A DNA stretch of 64,000 nt from UBA11606 sp964504305 (GTDB taxonomy: Bacteria > Actinomycetota > Acidimicrobiia > Acidimicrobiales > Aldehydirespiratoraceae), in assembly GCA_964504305.1 (NCBI GenBank), contig CAZDEB010000005.1:151435-215434 (forward strand), written 5' to 3'. The notes below the pieces were generated by a model that was not told the origin of the DNA, made no database searches, and saw nothing but the letters and a program-made list of their open reading frames with translations. The position numbers and the translations under genes are program-made. Below are positions 41,201 through 49,756 of the stretch, one piece after another (positions within the stretch are counted from its first letter, which is position 1; each line of letters begins with the position of its first letter).

Positions 41201-42819
41201 TGCACTCCCTTCTCGCCGCCGAGTCGGCTGTTTCTTTTCCGGTCCTGAGCACCATCGTCGTGTTGCCAATGCTCGGCGCTTTGGTCCTGTTGCTGTTGCC
41301 GAACAGTCGGCCCGATCATTTCAAGCAGGTGGCTTTCCTGGTGAGCGGTGTTGTAGCTGCTCTAATCGGTTGGGTGATGGTCGAGTTCCAGACCGCTCAC
41401 GCCGCCGATTTCCAGTTTGTCGACCACGCCAACTGGATCGAGAGCCTGCGCATCTCGTGGACCCTCGGCATCGACGGCATTTCGTTGTGGTTGGTGGTGT
41501 TGACCGGTGCGTTGTTCCCGCTCGCCATCATTGCCATCGACGCCGAGCACACCCCGAAGGCCTACTACGCCTGGTTGTTGGTGCTCGAAGGCGGATGTCT
41601 TGGCGTATTTCTTGCCCTCGATCTGTTCGCCTTCTTCGTATTCTTCGAGATCGTGCTGGTGCCGATGTATTTCCTCATCGGACAGTGGGGTCACGGCGAA
41701 CGGGCTTACGCGGCCACCAAGTTCTTCATCTACACGATGGTCGGGTCGGCGCTCATGCTGGTCGGCATCTTGGCGACGGCGTTTCTCACCGCGGCCGAGA
41801 CTGGTAATCCGGTCACGTTCGACTTGGTCGAGTTGGCCAACACCCAGGCTCTCGCCACCAACACGGCCCGCTGGATCTTCTTGTCGTTTGCTCTGGCCTT
41901 CGCGGTCAAGGTGCCTTTGTTCCCGGTTCATACTTGGCTACCCGACGCCCACACCACCGCACCGACGGCCGGTTCGGTGATTCTCGCTGGCGTGATGCTC
42001 AAGCTCGGCACCTACGGTTTCTTGCGTTTCGGCATCTTCTTGTTCCCAGAAGCTGCGGTTTACTTCGCTCCCGCTCTGGTCACGCTCGGTACGGCCGGAA
42101 TCATCTATGGCGCGGTTGTGGCCACGATGCAGCGCGATCTCAAACGGCTCGTGGCCTACTCGTCGGTTGCTCACCTTGGCTTCATCATCATTGGCACCTT
42201 CGCCCTAAACACCGAGGGACTAGAGGGCGGCTTGTTGCAGATGGTCAACCATGGTGTCTCGACGGGCGCCCTGTTCTTGCTGGTGGGCATGATCTACGAA
42301 CGTCGCCACACCCGCGAGATTGCCGAGCTTGGTGGTCTACAGAAACCGGCGCCGATCCTGGCCGCGGTGTTCATGATCGTGATGTTGTCGTCGATTGGCC
42401 TGCCGGGCCTCAACGGTTTCGTTGGCGAGTTCTTGGTGTTGATCGGGGCGTTCGCCGCTCATCGCTGGTGGGCAGTGGTCGCGGCCACCGGCGTCATCCT
42501 CGCCGCGCTCTATCTGCTTTGGGCCTACCAGCGGGTGTTCCATGGTCCGGCCGCGGGCGATAACGCCACGATGAAAGACCTCACTTGGTCCGAGGGACTC
42601 ATCATGGTGCCCTTCCTTGCGGCCATTGTGTTCATGGGGGTTTACCCCAAGCCGGTGATCGAACGCATGGAACCCGCCGTTGATGCCTTGATCGCTCACG
42701 TCGAAGCCAACGTCGACGGTTTCCAAGAACCAACGGCCGACCTCTTGCCCCCGATCGAACTCGACCAGCTAAGCGAGTTGGGTGTCACGGGCCATCAGGG
42801 AACCGAGGAGGCCGGATGA
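41200..42819 (+). CDS. nuoM: NADH-quinone oxidoreductase subunit M (operon 1)
   Basis: 539 residues from ATG 41200, which overlaps the nuoL stop (TAATG). It is an antiporter-like subunit with ~14 helices. The key Glu lies in FFVFFEIVLVPMYFLIG near residue 150, the key Lys in AVKVPLFPVHTWLPDAHT, and a second Lys region in MQRDLKRLVAYSSVAHLGF. A ~35-residue acidic tail follows the last helix. The sequence is of the usual length and no insertion is seen. It overlaps nuoN by 4 nt. Confidence 0.96.
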   Translation: MHSLLAAESAVSFPVLSTIVVLPMLGALVLLLLPNSRPDHFKQVAFLVSGVVAALIGWVMVEFQTAHAADFQFVDHANWIESLRISWTLGIDGISLWLVVLTGALFPLAIIAIDAEHTPKAYYAWLLVLEGGCLGVFLALDLFAFFVFFEIVLVPMYFLIGQWGHGERAYAATKFFIYTMVGSALMLVGILATAFLTAAETGNPVTFDLVELANTQALATNTARWIFLSFALAFAVKVPLFPVHTWLPDAHTTAPTAGSVILAGVMLKLGTYGFLRFGIFLFPEAAVYFAPALVTLGTAGIIYGAVVATMQRDLKRLVAYSSVAHLGFIIIGTFALNTEGLEGGLLQMVNHGVSTGALFLLVGMIYERRHTREIAELGGLQKPAPILAAVFMIVMLSSIGLPGLNGFVGEFLVLIGAFAAHRWWAVVAATGVILAALYLLWAYQRVFHGPAAGDNATMKDLTWSEGLIMVPFLAAIVFMGVYPKPVIERMEPAVDALIAHVEANVDGFQEPTADLLPPIELDQLSELGVTGHQGTEEAG

Positions 42820-44507
42820 TGCTGGCACAAAGTGCGAGTCCGGTCGTTACCCCCGACATTGCCTGGGATGGCGTGTTGCCGCTGGCCATTCTTGGTATCG
42901 GCGCTTTGCTGTTGGTGATGTTTCGGTCGGTCGTCAAGAGCCTGCCCGACCACTTCCAAAGTCGAGCAGTGCAGGCGGTTGGTGCCGCCACGGTGCTTGC
43001 GATGTGGGTCGCCGGCGGCTATTCGGGCAACGACGTGCCTTTGGCGAGCGTGCGCTCCGATGTTGGAGACATCGTCTTTTATGTCGGGTTGGTAGTGATG
43101 ATGGCGCTGGCCGCGTGGCTCGTCGGATATCTCCAACTAGGACTAGATGCTGCGGTCACTGCCGGCATCGGGCTTAGCTCGCTTTCGGCCACATGGGCGT
43201 TGTGGAACGACCGTCTGGCCAACGAGGGCTCGTTCAACGCCATTGGCGACCAGTTCGGAGTCGACGGTTTCTCGCTGGTATTCACCGGGATTATGGCCAT
43301 CGCGGTGGTGCTGGTTGCCTTGCTACTCGACTCGTACCTTCGGCGCGAAGGTATCGATGGCGTCGAGATGTATGTCCTCATGTTGTTCTCGGCGGCCGGT
43401 GGGGTGGTCATGGCCGGAGCCAACGACCTCATCGTGTTGTTCTTGGGCCTCGAGACTCTTTCGATCGCCGCATACGTCATGGCCGCCATGCACATTCGTC
43501 GCTCCGAGTCTCAAGAGGCTGGACTCAAGTACTTTGTCCTCGGTGCGTTTGCGTCAGCGTTTCTGCTTTACGGGATCGCGCTGACCTACGGCGCGACCGG
43601 TTCGACCAACCTGATCGAAATACGTTCTTTCCTCGACACCGCGCTTTTGATCGATAACGGCTTGTTGATGGCCGGATTTGCGATGTTGCTGGTCGGGTTT
43701 GGTTTCAAGGTGGCGGCTGCTCCGTTCCATGCGTGGACCCCCGACGTCTACCAGGGGTCTCCCACGCCGGTCGTGGCTTTCATGGCCTCTGCGGTCAAGG
43801 CCGCCGGTTTTGCCGCTCTCGTGCGCGTCTTTGTTGTGACCTTCGGGGGCTACGCGACCGACTGGCAGCCGGCGGTTTACGCCTTGGCTCTACTCACGTT
43901 GGTGGTTGGATCGTTCCTCGCAATTGTGCAACGCGACGCCAAACGAATGTTGGCCTATTCGTCGATCAGCCACGCGGGGTTCATCCTGGTTGGTGTGCAA
44001 GCCGCGAGTCCCGATGGCACCGCCGCGGTTGCTTTCTATGCGGTGGCTTACACGTTCTTGGTGATCGGCAGCTTCGGGGTGTTGTCGCTGGTCTCGGGCC
44101 CTGGCGATCGAGCAACGAGCCTCGACGATCTGGATGGGTTGTCGAAGCGCCGCCCCGCGTTGGCTTTGGCCCTGACGATATTCTTGTTGGCTCAGGCTGG
44201 TGTGCCGCTGACCTCTGGTTTTGTGGCCAAGTTCGAAGTAATTGGTGCCGCGGTCGAGGCCCGTTCGTTCTGGCTGGCCATAGCGGCCATGCTCACGGCG
44301 GTCGTTTCGGCGTTCCTGTATCTTCGGATCGTGTTGGCCATGTATCTCGGCACCGCCGACCCCGAGGCCGAACCAATTCAGATCCCGCGTGCCGCGGCTG
44401 TTGCGATTGCCATTGCGGTGCTTGTCACCGTTGGCCTCGGCATTGCCCCTGGCGAACTCGACTCGGTCGCCCGTGACGCGATCCCTCAACTGGTGGCTGC
44501 GGGCTGA
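42816..44507 (+). CDS. nuoN: NADH-quinone oxidoreductase subunit N (operon 1)
   Basis: 563 residues with ~14 membrane helices. Key residues are Glu in VLFLGLETLSIAAYVMAA, Lys in FGFKVAAAPFHAWTPDVYQG and Lys in IVQRDAKRMLAYSSISHAGF. It is the third proton-pumping antiporter-like subunit and the last gene of the 14-subunit operon. The 148-nt gap that follows contains a possible terminator and a promoter for operon 2. Confidence 0.96.
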   Translation: MMLAQSASPVVTPDIAWDGVLPLAILGIGALLLVMFRSVVKSLPDHFQSRAVQAVGAATVLAMWVAGGYSGNDVPLASVRSDVGDIVFYVGLVVMMALAAWLVGYLQLGLDAAVTAGIGLSSLSATWALWNDRLANEGSFNAIGDQFGVDGFSLVFTGIMAIAVVLVALLLDSYLRREGIDGVEMYVLMLFSAAGGVVMAGANDLIVLFLGLETLSIAAYVMAAMHIRRSESQEAGLKYFVLGAFASAFLLYGIALTYGATGSTNLIEIRSFLDTALLIDNGLLMAGFAMLLVGFGFKVAAAPFHAWTPDVYQGSPTPVVAFMASAVKAAGFAALVRVFVVTFGGYATDWQPAVYALALLTLVVGSFLAIVQRDAKRMLAYSSISHAGFILVGVQAASPDGTAAVAFYAVAYTFLVIGSFGVLSLVSGPGDRATSLDDLDGLSKRRPALALALTIFLLAQAGVPLTSGFVAKFEVIGAAVEARSFWLAIAAMLTAVVSAFLYLRIVLAMYLGTADPEAEPIQIPRAAAVAIAIAVLVTVGLGIAPGELDSVARDAIPQLVAAG

Positions 44508-44569
44508 TCCCCGTCATTGCCGCTTCAACGAGAGTGTTACCAACAAACCACTCACAATCCGGGCGATCG

Positions 44570-44618
44570 AAGCCGGGTGGAGGTAGCCTCTCGGCGCTGG
44601 GAAACCCTGTCCCGGCTT
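44570..44618 (+). terminator. Possible terminator-like dyad after nuoN
   Basis: AAGCCGGG (44570-44577) and CCCGGCTT (44611-44618) are exact complements across a 33-nt loop. They lie 62 nt downstream of the nuoN stop, in the gap between the two complex I operons. The loop is long and there is only a short T stretch (TTTGTT), so termination is uncertain. Confidence 0.3.
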
Positions 44619-44647
44619 TGTTCTGCCCAAAACTGTCTGAGTAGGCT
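44618..44647 (+). promoter_or_regulatory. Predicted promoter for second nuo operon, leaderless
   Basis: TTGTTC (44618-44623) and TAGGCT (44642-44647) are 18 nt apart. The -10 box ends 8 nt before the GTG of nuoA2 at 44656, so the transcript would start at or within a base or two of the start codon. No ribosome binding site is seen before that GTG. Confidence 0.4.
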
Positions 44648-44655
44648 CACCACTC

Positions 44656-45021
44656 GTGTCGGATTTTCTACGTAGCTATCTCACCGTCGGCATCTTCGGA
44701 TTGGTTGGCGTTGCCTTGGTTGGTGTCTTCTTGGTCATCGGCCGCATTTTGCGACCCAATAATCCCAACCTGGCCAAGACCGAAGCCTACGAATCGGGTG
44801 TCGACCCGACCGGCAACATGTGGTCGCAGGCCAACATCCGCTACTACATTTTTGCTCTTCTCTTCGTCATGTTCGACGTAGAGGCCGTATTCATCTTTCC
44901 GTGGGCGACTCGCCTCGAGACCTATGGCCTGTTCGGGCTGGTCGAGATGGCGATCTTCATCTTCATCCTCTTGCTGGGTCTTCTTTATGCCTGGCGCAAG
45001 GGAGTCCTCAAGTGGGCCTAG
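44656..45021 (+). CDS. nuoA2: Complex I subunit A, second copy (operon 2)
   Basis: 121 residues, the compact standard size, with three membrane helices. The family signatures KTEAYESGVDPTGNMWSQ and FVMFDVEAVFIFPWA are present, but the first loop has Ser where most NuoA, including copy 1, have Cys (ESG versus ECG). The start is a GTG that appears leaderless. It overlaps nuoB2 by 10 nt. Sequence identity to copy 1 is visibly low, so it is not a recent duplicate. Confidence 0.93.
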   Translation: MSDFLRSYLTVGIFGLVGVALVGVFLVIGRILRPNNPNLAKTEAYESGVDPTGNMWSQANIRYYIFALLFVMFDVEAVFIFPWATRLETYGLFGLVEMAIFIFILLLGLLYAWRKGVLKWA

Positions 45022-45512
45022 TCGAGTCGGGGAAGATCCCCAAGCCGATTACTTCCTTGCTCAATATGAGCCGGAAGTATTCGATGTGGGTTTATCAGTG
45101 GGGTTTGGCCTGCTGTGCCATCGAGATGGGCGCGGCGTTTGCGTCGCCGCGTTACGACGTGATGCGCCTAGGGGTCATTCCGCTGCCGGCGAGCCCCCGC
45201 CAAGCCGACCTAATTGTGGTTTCGGGCACCGTCACCGACAAGATGGTGCCTTCGGTCAAACGTCTCTACGAGCAGATGCCCGAACCCAAGTACGTCATCT
45301 CGATGGGTTCGTGCGCCAACTGTGGCGGCCCGTACTGGGATTCGTACTCCGTCACCAAGGGCGTCGATCAGATCATTCCGGTCGACGTGTATGTGCCGGG
45401 CTGCCCGCCCCGACCCGAAGCTCTGCTCGAGGGCATCGTGTTGTTGCAGGAACGGATTCAGAACGAAGATATGGCCGAGCGTTGGAAGGGTGAGCCGATT
45501 GTCGTCGACTGA
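45012..45512 (+). CDS. nuoB2: Complex I subunit B, second copy (operon 2)
   Basis: 166 residues from GTG 45012, within the 3' end of nuoA2. All N2 cluster ligands are present: GLACCAIEMGAAF, SMGSCANCGGPYWDSY and YVPGCPPRPEALLEG. Compared with copy 1 it has CANCGG instead of CASSGG. It begins VGLVESGKIPKPITSLLN and lacks the longer N-terminus and tail of copy 1. The presence of N2 shows the complex still delivers electrons to quinone. It overlaps nuoC2 by 23 nt if the latter starts at 45490. Confidence 0.95.
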   Translation: MGLVESGKIPKPITSLLNMSRKYSMWVYQWGLACCAIEMGAAFASPRYDVMRLGVIPLPASPRQADLIVVSGTVTDKMVPSVKRLYEQMPEPKYVISMGSCANCGGPYWDSYSVTKGVDQIIPVDVYVPGCPPRPEALLEGIVLLQERIQNEDMAERWKGEPIVVD

Positions 45513-46167
45513 CACCCCCACCGAAGACGAAGAAGTGGCTGTGGTCGACACTGCCCGAGCCGACCTTCTGGCCCAACTCACTGCCCATCTGGGCGACGAT
45601 CTGGTCGATTCTCATCTTGCCCCCGGCGACGACCTCACCATCAGGGTCACGCGTGATGCGTGGGTCGGGGTGGGGGAGTACCTCAAGTCCGGCCTCGGCT
45701 TTCAGTACTTCAGCTTTTTGTCGGGCATCGACTGGTTGCCTTCGCCGTTCGGTCGCGACATGGACGCCCAGGTCGACGTGCAGATGTCAGCCGAAGCCCC
45801 CGAAGACCCTGATGCAACGATCGAGCAGGGTCTGGCCGGCGGCGAAACCCGGTTCCAGGTGTTTGCTCGCGTCAACGACATCGTGAACAGCCTCGGCGTC
45901 ACTCTCAAGGTCGATCTTCCCGACGACGACTTGTCGGTTCCCAGCTGGGTCGGCGTCTACGCCGGGGCCGACTGGCACGAACGCGAAGCGTGGGAGATGT
46001 ACGGCATTACCTTCACTGGCCACCCAGGCTTGCGCCATATCTATTTGCCGGGCGATTTCGAAGGCAACCCGTTGCGTAAGGACTATCCGCTGTTGGCTCG
46101 CCGCATGAAGCCTTGGCCCGGCATTGTCGACGTGGAACAGTTGCCCGAAGAAACGAGCGGCGAATGA
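45490..46167 (+). CDS. nuoC2: Complex I subunit C, second copy (operon 2)
   Basis: 225 residues from GTG 45490. A TTG at 45499, with GGAAGGG about 8 nt upstream, is an alternative start. The 30-kDa subunit signature is ADWHEREAWEMYGITFTGHP, with RHIYLPGDFEGNPLRKDYPL at the C-terminus. A longer variable middle region (SAEAPEDPDATIEQGLAGGE) distinguishes it from copy 1. It overlaps nuoD2 by 4 nt. Confidence 0.93.
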   Translation: MSRLSSTDTPTEDEEVAVVDTARADLLAQLTAHLGDDLVDSHLAPGDDLTIRVTRDAWVGVGEYLKSGLGFQYFSFLSGIDWLPSPFGRDMDAQVDVQMSAEAPEDPDATIEQGLAGGETRFQVFARVNDIVNSLGVTLKVDLPDDDLSVPSWVGVYAGADWHEREAWEMYGITFTGHPGLRHIYLPGDFEGNPLRKDYPLLARRMKPWPGIVDVEQLPEETSGE

Positions 46168-47336
46168 CGACTCTGAGCGATCGCGAACAACTGAGCTACA
46201 TCGCGGCGCAGGCCGCCGACGCCCGCGTCAATGTCGAACTCGAGACCGAGGGTATGACCCTCAACCTGGGTCCGCAGCATCCTGCTACTCACGGCACCTT
46301 GCGAATCGTCGCCAAGCTCGACGGCGAGCAGGTGATTGCCGTCGACCCGATCATGGGTTACATGCATCGCGGCTACGAGAAGTTGGCCGAGGTTCGTACT
46401 TATCCGCAGGTCACGACGCTGATCAACCGCATCGATTGGGTTGGCAGTTTTGCCAACGAGGTGCCGTTTATTTTGGCGGCCGAGAAGTTGATGGAGGTCG
46501 AGGCGCCGCCTCGTGCTCAGTGGATTCGAACGATCCTGTTCGAGTTGAGCCGCATCGCCAACATCTCTTTGTTCCTCGGCGATATGGGCTTGCAGGTCGG
46601 TGCGGTTACGCCGGCGTTCTTTGCGTTCCGCGACCGCGAGCACGTCCTTAATCAGATCGAAGCGGTCACGGGTGGTCGGTTCCACCCGAACTTCGACCGC
46701 ATTGGCGGACTCAAAGACGATCTCCCCGCCGGTTGGATCACCGAGACCAAGCGCACCATGAAGAAGATGCGCCAGTTCTGCGACGAGATGGAAACGCTCG
46801 TGCAGGGCAACGAAATCTTCGAGGCCCGCACCCGAGGCATTGGTGTGATTCCCGCCGACATCGGTCTCAACTACGGTTTGTCGGGGGCCAACATCCGCAG
46901 CTCCGGTGTCGACTGGGATGTCCGCCGCGATAATCCTTGTGGTCTGGTTCACAGCGAACTCGACTGGAAAGTCTGGACTCACCCCGACGGCGACTCGTTT
47001 GCTCGGTTCTGGGTGCGGCTCCAAGAGGTTCGCGAGAGCACCAAGATGGTCGACCAGTTGCTCGACGGTTTGCCGTCGGGGCCGATCATGGCCAAGGTGC
47101 CGCGCATCATCAAAGTGCCAGCCGGTGAGGCCTATGTCGAAACCGAAAACCCGCTCGGTGTGATGGGCTATTACATCGTCTCCAAGGGCGATCTCACTCC
47201 CTTCAGGGTCAAGATCCGTTCGGCGTCGTTCAACAACGTCTCGATTACGCCGTGGTTGCTGAAGGGTGTCTATGTGCCCGATATCATCACGATCTTGGGT
47301 TCGTTGTACTTCATTTTGGGAGACATCGACCGGTGA
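46164..47336 (+). CDS. nuoD2: Complex I subunit D, second copy (operon 2)
   Basis: 390 residues from ATG 46164. The quinone-site motif LNLGPQHPATHGTLRIVAKL, then MGYMHRGYEKLAEV and SASFNNVSITPWLLKGVYVP near the end identify the 49-kDa subunit. Arg69 (H-R-G) corresponds to mammalian NDUFS2 Arg85, which NDUFAF7 methylates; copy 1 has Thr at this place. It lacks the N-terminal extension of copy 1. Directly after it comes nuoH2, so the nuoE, nuoF and nuoG genes are missing at the point where they stand in operon 1. Confidence 0.95.
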   Translation: MTTLSDREQLSYIAAQAADARVNVELETEGMTLNLGPQHPATHGTLRIVAKLDGEQVIAVDPIMGYMHRGYEKLAEVRTYPQVTTLINRIDWVGSFANEVPFILAAEKLMEVEAPPRAQWIRTILFELSRIANISLFLGDMGLQVGAVTPAFFAFRDREHVLNQIEAVTGGRFHPNFDRIGGLKDDLPAGWITETKRTMKKMRQFCDEMETLVQGNEIFEARTRGIGVIPADIGLNYGLSGANIRSSGVDWDVRRDNPCGLVHSELDWKVWTHPDGDSFARFWVRLQEVRESTKMVDQLLDGLPSGPIMAKVPRIIKVPAGEAYVETENPLGVMGYYIVSKGDLTPFRVKIRSASFNNVSITPWLLKGVYVPDIITILGSLYFILGDIDR

Positions 47337-48367
47337 GCACCATGATCTTTGGCGAACTCGCCTATTGGCAACAGACCGGTATCCGCGTCGGCGCGGGCCT
47401 GGCTGCGGTGTTGCTGGTGGCCGGCACACTGGTGTACCTGCACTTGTTCAAACTGGTGTCGTTTATGCAGAGCCGGTTGGGGCCTATGGAAGCCGGCCCG
47501 TTCGGCTCGCTGCAATTGCTGGCCGAGGTCGGCAAGTTCTTGCAAAAGGAAGACATCTTCCCGCGCAAAGCCGACAAGTTTGTCTTTGCTGCGGCGCCGT
47601 TCGTAATCCTCATGTCGACGTTCTTGTTGGTCGTGGTTGTCCCTGGTGGCCCCGACGCCTTGTTCATCGACTCCGAGCTTGGCATCTATCTCGCCATGGC
47701 GGTGTCGTCAGTGTCGGTGATCGGCATCTTGATGGCTGGCTGGGGCTCGGCTTCGAAGTACTCGCTGCTCGGTGGGCTGCGAGCCACTGGCCAGCTCATC
47801 GCCTACGAACTGCCGCTCATCTTGGCTGTGGTCGGTGTGGTTATCCAGGCCGGAACCATGAACATGCAAGACATCGTGTTTGCCCAGGCCAACGGTGAGA
47901 TATTTGGTTGGGGCGCAATCGGCAACCCCTACATCCTCACTCAGGGCGTGGCGTTCCTTGTCTTCATGATCGCCATGCAGGCCGAACTCACCCAGACCCC
48001 GTTCGACATGCCGATCGCCGAGTCCGAACTCGTAACCGGCTACATGACCGAGTATTCGGGCATGCGGTTCTTGTTGTTCTTCATCGGCGAATTCGCGACC
48101 GCCGGGGTTTTCTCCGCCATCGCCGCCGTGCTGTTCCTGGGTGGCTGGTACATCCCCGGCATCGACCCGACCGACAACATCATGAACGTGCTCGGGCCGC
48201 TGGTGATGCTCACCAAGATCGTGGTTCTCACCTTCTTGGTGTTCTGGTTCCGATTCACCTTCCCCCGCTTCCGTGAAGATCAGCTACAGCGGATCGCCTG
48301 GAAGTTCCTCATCCCCGTCGCGCTTGCCAACATTGTGGTGACCGGCATTCTCAAGGTCGCCTTTTAG
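47333..48367 (+). CDS. nuoH2: Complex I subunit H, second copy (operon 2)
   Basis: 344 residues from GTG 47333, overlapping the nuoD2 stop. Eight helices are expected. Motifs are SRLGPMEAGPFGSLQLLAEV followed by GKFLQKEDIFP, AGWGSASKYSLLGGLRATGQ, and QAELTQTPFDMPIAESELVT, where copy 1 has RPPFD. It forms the quinone tunnel in the membrane. It is shorter than copy 1 (412 residues) because it lacks the extra loops. It is followed after 8 nt by nuoI2. Confidence 0.95.
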   Translation: MSTMIFGELAYWQQTGIRVGAGLAAVLLVAGTLVYLHLFKLVSFMQSRLGPMEAGPFGSLQLLAEVGKFLQKEDIFPRKADKFVFAAAPFVILMSTFLLVVVVPGGPDALFIDSELGIYLAMAVSSVSVIGILMAGWGSASKYSLLGGLRATGQLIAYELPLILAVVGVVIQAGTMNMQDIVFAQANGEIFGWGAIGNPYILTQGVAFLVFMIAMQAELTQTPFDMPIAESELVTGYMTEYSGMRFLLFFIGEFATAGVFSAIAAVLFLGGWYIPGIDPTDNIMNVLGPLVMLTKIVVLTFLVFWFRFTFPRFREDQLQRIAWKFLIPVALANIVVTGILKVAF

Positions 48368-48375
48368 GACTCGTT

Positions 48376-48915
48376 ATGGGACTCGTACCTGGACTCATCA
48401 AAGGCCTTGGCGTCACCGGCGGTACCTTGCTGCGCACGGTATTCCCCGATGGTCTCAAGAAGCCCATACCCAACCCGGTCAAGGGCGCCGAAACCGTGCA
48501 GTATCCGCACGAGAAAGAAGCACCCCCAACCCGGGCTCGCGGCGTTATTGCCCTGCACGAAGAGAACTGCACCGCGTGCATGCTGTGCGCTCGCGAATGC
48601 CCCGATTGGTGTATCTACATCGAGGGCCACAAGGAGAAGGCTCCTCCTCGGCGAGCGGGCGGTAAGCCTCGCCAGGTCAATGCTCTTGATCGATTCGATA
48701 TCGATTTCGCGCTTTGTATGTATTGCGGAATCTGTGTCGAGGTCTGCCCGTTCGAGGCACTGTTCTGGAGCCCCGAGTACGAGTTTTCCGAGCCCCGCAT
48801 CGCCGATCTGCTCCACGACAAGTCGCGTCTGTCCGACTGGATGGAAACCGTCCCGGCCTTCGAATCGTACGAAAGTGGATCGGAAGCCAAGGTCTTGAAG
48901 GTGCCGCCAACATGA
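48376..48915 (+). CDS. nuoI2: Complex I subunit I, second copy (operon 2)
   Basis: 179 residues. Two 4Fe-4S motifs are present: CTACMLCARECPDWC and CMYCGICVEVCPFEA. The N-terminus begins MGLVPGLIKGLGVTGGTLLR and has the membrane-surface helix. Between the motifs a basic segment (GHKEKAPPRRAGGKPRQ) is larger than in copy 1. In a complex without NuoEFG this is the first cluster subunit that an external donor can reach. It overlaps nuoJ2 by 4 nt. Confidence 0.95.
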   Translation: MGLVPGLIKGLGVTGGTLLRTVFPDGLKKPIPNPVKGAETVQYPHEKEAPPTRARGVIALHEENCTACMLCARECPDWCIYIEGHKEKAPPRRAGGKPRQVNALDRFDIDFALCMYCGICVEVCPFEALFWSPEYEFSEPRIADLLHDKSRLSDWMETVPAFESYESGSEAKVLKVPPT

Positions 48916-49445
48916 GCGCACTGTTTGCCGCGGCTTCTGCTGACGCCGACCTTTACGTGGCCCAAAACGTCTTTTTTGCCGTGATCGCGATCACGATGAT
49001 CTACGCCGCCATTCGGGTCGTGACTACCGCCAACGTGGTCCATGCCGCTCTTTGGCTGGTGGTGGTGTTGGGCGGCGTGGCCGTGCAGTTCTTGTTCCTT
49101 GGTGCGGAGTTTGTCGCCGTCACTCAGGTGTTGGTCTACATCGGTGCGGTGGTCGTGTTGTTCTTGTTTGGTGTGATGCTCACCCGCGCTTCGATGGGTG
49201 ACGACGAGACCGTCGCCGAAGAAAAGCGAACGATCGCCGCGGTCGTTGGCGTATTGCTGTTCGCGGTGATGGCCGTCGCCCTCATCGATTCGTTCGAAGA
49301 CGTGCGGGTCGTGGTCGACCAACCTCAGTCGGTCGTGACCGTGAGCGACTCGATATTTTCTCAGTACATCGTTCCGTTCGAAGCAGTGTCGGTGTTGTTG
49401 CTCGCCGCTTTGATCGGGGCCATCGTCGTGGCCCGGAAGGACTGA
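48912..49445 (+). CDS. nuoJ2: Complex I subunit J, second copy (operon 2)
   Basis: 177 residues from ATG 48912. Five helices are expected; VTQVLVYIGAVVVLFLFGVM is the conserved third helix with its Tyr-Ile-Gly. It lacks the acidic C-terminal tail of copy 1. The loop VRVVVDQPQSVVTVSDSIFS lies before the last helix. It ends 4 nt before nuoK2. Confidence 0.94.
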   Translation: MSALFAAASADADLYVAQNVFFAVIAITMIYAAIRVVTTANVVHAALWLVVVLGGVAVQFLFLGAEFVAVTQVLVYIGAVVVLFLFGVMLTRASMGDDETVAEEKRTIAAVVGVLLFAVMAVALIDSFEDVRVVVDQPQSVVTVSDSIFSQYIVPFEAVSVLLLAALIGAIVVARKD

Positions 49446-49449
49446 GCCG

Positions 49450-49749
49450 ATGCTGCTCAACCAGTTCCTGTTGCTTGCCGCCGTGCTGTTTTGCATAGGC
49501 GTGTACGGCGTGCTTGTTCGCAAGAGCGGCATGCTCGTCTTGATGTCAGTCGAGTTGATTCTCAACGCCGTCAACATCAACCTTGTGGCATTTGGCGCTC
49601 TCACCGACGATGTCGGCGGTGCCGTCTTTGCCCTGTTCACGATTGCGGTGGCCGCTGCCGAAGTCGGCATCGGACTCGCCATTGTTCTGCTCATGTACCG
49701 CAACCGCCGCAGCATCGACCTGTCCCAGGCCGACCTGCTGAAGGGCTGA
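49450..49749 (+). CDS. nuoK2: Complex I subunit K, second copy (operon 2)
   Basis: 99 residues, three helices, standard length. RKSGMLVLMSVELILNAVNI has the first conserved membrane Glu and IAVAAAEVGIGLAIVLLMY the second. The C-terminus ends NRRSIDLSQADLLKG. It is separated from nuoL2 by 7 nt. Confidence 0.95.
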   Translation: MLLNQFLLLAAVLFCIGVYGVLVRKSGMLVLMSVELILNAVNINLVAFGALTDDVGGAVFALFTIAVAAAEVGIGLAIVLLMYRNRRSIDLSQADLLKG

Positions 49750-49756
49750 GGCCGCT

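Noticed and set aside
46083..47429. 448-codon minus-strand frame opposite nuoD2
   Set aside because: It is antisense to nuoD2 and extends across gene borders, with no domain.
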